From Treponema sp. (GTDB lineage: Bacteria; Spirochaetota; Spirochaetia; Treponematales; Treponemataceae), in the NCBI GenBank assembly GCA_004554075.1, contig SFOB01000031.1, positions 1 to 24,972 on the forward strand: DNA of 24,972 nt, read 5' to 3'. This document shows positions 23,612 through 24,972 of this stretch, one piece after another; the first letter of the stretch is position 1; each line of letters begins with the position of its first letter. A program made the translations under genes and the position numbers. The notes beneath the pieces were generated by a model. That model searched no databases, had not been told where the DNA came from, and saw nothing but the letters and a program-made list of their open reading frames with translations.

Positions 23612-24972
23612 ATGAAAACATTTCTTGACGAAGATTTTATTCTGCAGAGCGATACAGCCTGCACTTTATACCATAAATATGCAGAAAATCAGCCGATTTT
23701 CGATTTTCATAATCATTTAAGTCCCCAGGAGATTTTTGAGAATAAGCCTCTAGGAAATCTTGCAAATGCCTGGCTGGATCATGATCACTACAAATGGCGT
23801 GCAATGCGTGCTGCCGGTGTAGATGAAAAACTGATTACCGGTCACATCCGCCTTGACGGCTCAGTAAAATCTGACGAAGAGCGGGGCGGAGCAGAGGCTG
23901 TTGCAGCGGCAGATTATGAGCGCTACCTTGCCTTTGTAAAAACTCTTCAGCTTTGTCCGGGTAATCCTCTTTATCACTGGAGCCACCTTGAGCTCAAGCG
24001 CTATTTTGGAATTGATGTCCCTGTCACAGAAAAGAACGCCCGCGAAATCTGGGATAAATGTAACGCCCTTCTTGCAAAGCCTGAATATGCTCCACGCGGC
24101 CTTCTTGAAAAAATGAATGTCCGCGAACTTTGTACAACTGATGACCCTTTGGACAGTCTTGAATGGCATAAAAAAATTGCCGGCGACTGGAAGAACTGCA
24201 AGGTACGACCGTCTTTCCGCCCGGATCTTCCTTTGTCACCGGAAAATCCTGGATATGCAAAATATATCAGCCGCCTGCAGGAAATGGACGGCACAAGATT
24301 TACTTCTATAAATGATATGATTGCAGCCCTTGGCCGCCGTATGGATTTCTTTAAGGCAAACGGTTCTGTTGTCAGTGACCACTCACTCGAAGGAGATTTT
24401 TATCTTCCAACAAAATATGATGATGTAAATTACATTTTCGAAAAAGCCTGGATTGGTAAAAAACTTCGCCCGGATGAGATTGCTCAGTATAAGGGCTGGG
24501 TGCTTACAGAACTTGGAAAACTTTATGCACAGAAAGGTTTTGTAATGCAGATTCATATTGGTGCCCTCCGCGACAATAACTTTGCAATGCTTTCTGCTGC
24601 CGGAAAGAACATTGGCGAAGACAGTCTTAATGATTTTAATTTTGCCCCGCAGCTTGGCGCAGTTCTCAACGCAATTTACAGCGCTGTACCAGACGCACGA
24701 ACAATTCTTTATAATCTCAATCCTAAAGATAATGAAGCGCTTGCAACAATGGCAGCAAACTTCCGTAACTGTCAGTTTGGTCCTGCCTGGTGGTTCAACG
24801 ATCACAAAGACGGCATAGAAGAACAGATTCGCGTTTATGCCAGAACAACTCCGCTTGGCTCTTACGTTGGAATGCTCACAGACAGCCGCAGCTTCCTTTC
24901 TTACCCAAGACACGAATACTTCCGCCGCATTCTCTGCAATTTTGTAGGAAACCTGGTAGAGCAGGGTGAGTT
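23612..24972 (+). CDS. uxaC: Glucuronate (uronate) isomerase, partial at right edge
   Basis: Cytoplasmic amidohydrolase-fold isomerase converting D-glucuronate to D-fructuronate (and D-galacturonate to D-tagaturonate). 453 codons are present with no stop, and family members are about 470 residues, so only the last part is missing. Hallmarks: IFDFHNHLSP (30-38, metal site), DHYKWRAMRAAGV, NPLYHWSHLELKRYFGI, CTTDDPLDS, VSDHSLEGDF and FGPAWWFNDHKDGI. Compared with E. coli UxaC from memory, about 20 extra residues, rich in Asp/Glu/Ala, sit at 78-100 between ITG and DYERYLAF. GAGGT six bases before the ATG sets the start. With uxuB and uxuA it completes the glucuronate branch to 2-keto-3-deoxygluconate. 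Confidence 0.94.
   Translation, partial: MKTFLDEDFILQSDTACTLYHKYAENQPIFDFHNHLSPQEIFENKPLGNLANAWLDHDHYKWRAMRAAGVDEKLITGHIRLDGSVKSDEERGGAEAVAAADYERYLAFVKTLQLCPGNPLYHWSHLELKRYFGIDVPVTEKNAREIWDKCNALLAKPEYAPRGLLEKMNVRELCTTDDPLDSLEWHKKIAGDWKNCKVRPSFRPDLPLSPENPGYAKYISRLQEMDGTRFTSINDMIAALGRRMDFFKANGSVVSDHSLEGDFYLPTKYDDVNYIFEKAWIGKKLRPDEIAQYKGWVLTELGKLYAQKGFVMQIHIGALRDNNFAMLSAAGKNIGEDSLNDFNFAPQLGAVLNAIYSAVPDARTILYNLNPKDNEALATMAANFRNCQFGPAWWFNDHKDGIEEQIRVYARTTPLGSYVGMLTDSRSFLSYPRHEYFRRILCNFVGNLVEQGE

Noticed and set aside
1..24972. CRISPR arrays, tRNA or rRNA genes, transposases, phage or toxin-antitoxin genes
   Set aside because: No regularly spaced repeats, RNA gene signatures or related protein motifs were recognised anywhere in the window.

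Overview
The window reads as a host-associated or gut-type spirochaete of the Treponema group. Evidence: moderate GC, a DUF4954 protein next to a very large fused acyl-CoA dehydratase activase, Gram-negative envelope machinery (ExbB/ExbD/TonB-like proteins plus an outer-membrane barrel ending in Phe), and plant-polysaccharide genes (GH5 glycosidase, glucuronate pathway). The genus is inferred from gene content and protein style; no 16S or other marker is present.

Layout. (1) 1-1869, minus strand: an M16 (insulinase-like) peptidase homologue running off the left edge, apparently without the HxxEH zinc motif. A 60-bp nested palindromic repeat is inserted in frame in its signal-peptide region. 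(2) 1870-1965: a divergent intergenic region with a consensus-like promoter and a perfect 9-bp dyad. (3) 1966-16592, plus strand: eight tightly spaced co-directional genes. These are DUF4954, the 1501-residue activase, a secreted protein of unknown function, a large periplasmic TPR protein, an outer-membrane barrel, ExbB/TolQ, ExbD/TolR and a TonB/TolA-like protein. The gaps are 8-26 nt, one pair overlaps by 4 nt, and I see no terminator inside, so the set could be one transcription unit. The last five look like one energised envelope machine. (4) 16593-24972, plus strand: a sugar-acid and polysaccharide region. It holds uxuA, an aldo/keto reductase with a ferredoxin tail, a GH5 endoglucanase, uxuB, a Pr6Pr-type membrane protein, a PHB-depolymerase-like esterase lipoprotein, and uxaC, which runs off the right edge.

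How the genes fit together. UxaC (glucuronate to fructuronate), UxuB (fructuronate to mannonate) and UxuA (mannonate to 2-keto-3-deoxygluconate) make a complete glucuronate branch, but they are scattered among other genes. Each has its own promoter, and the three promoter regions share a CTAG-N4-YKAG element that overlaps or abuts the -10 box. This is a candidate operator for an unseen common regulator. The exported GH5 enzyme and the esterase lipoprotein could feed the pathway from a glucuronate-bearing plant polymer such as glucuronoxylan; that link is inference.

No rRNA, tRNA, CRISPR array, transposase or phage gene was seen. No gene-free stretch exceeds about 150 bases. Two genes (1966 and 17963) have a -10 box at or just before the ATG and no Shine-Dalgarno sequence, which suggests leaderless or near-leaderless transcripts.
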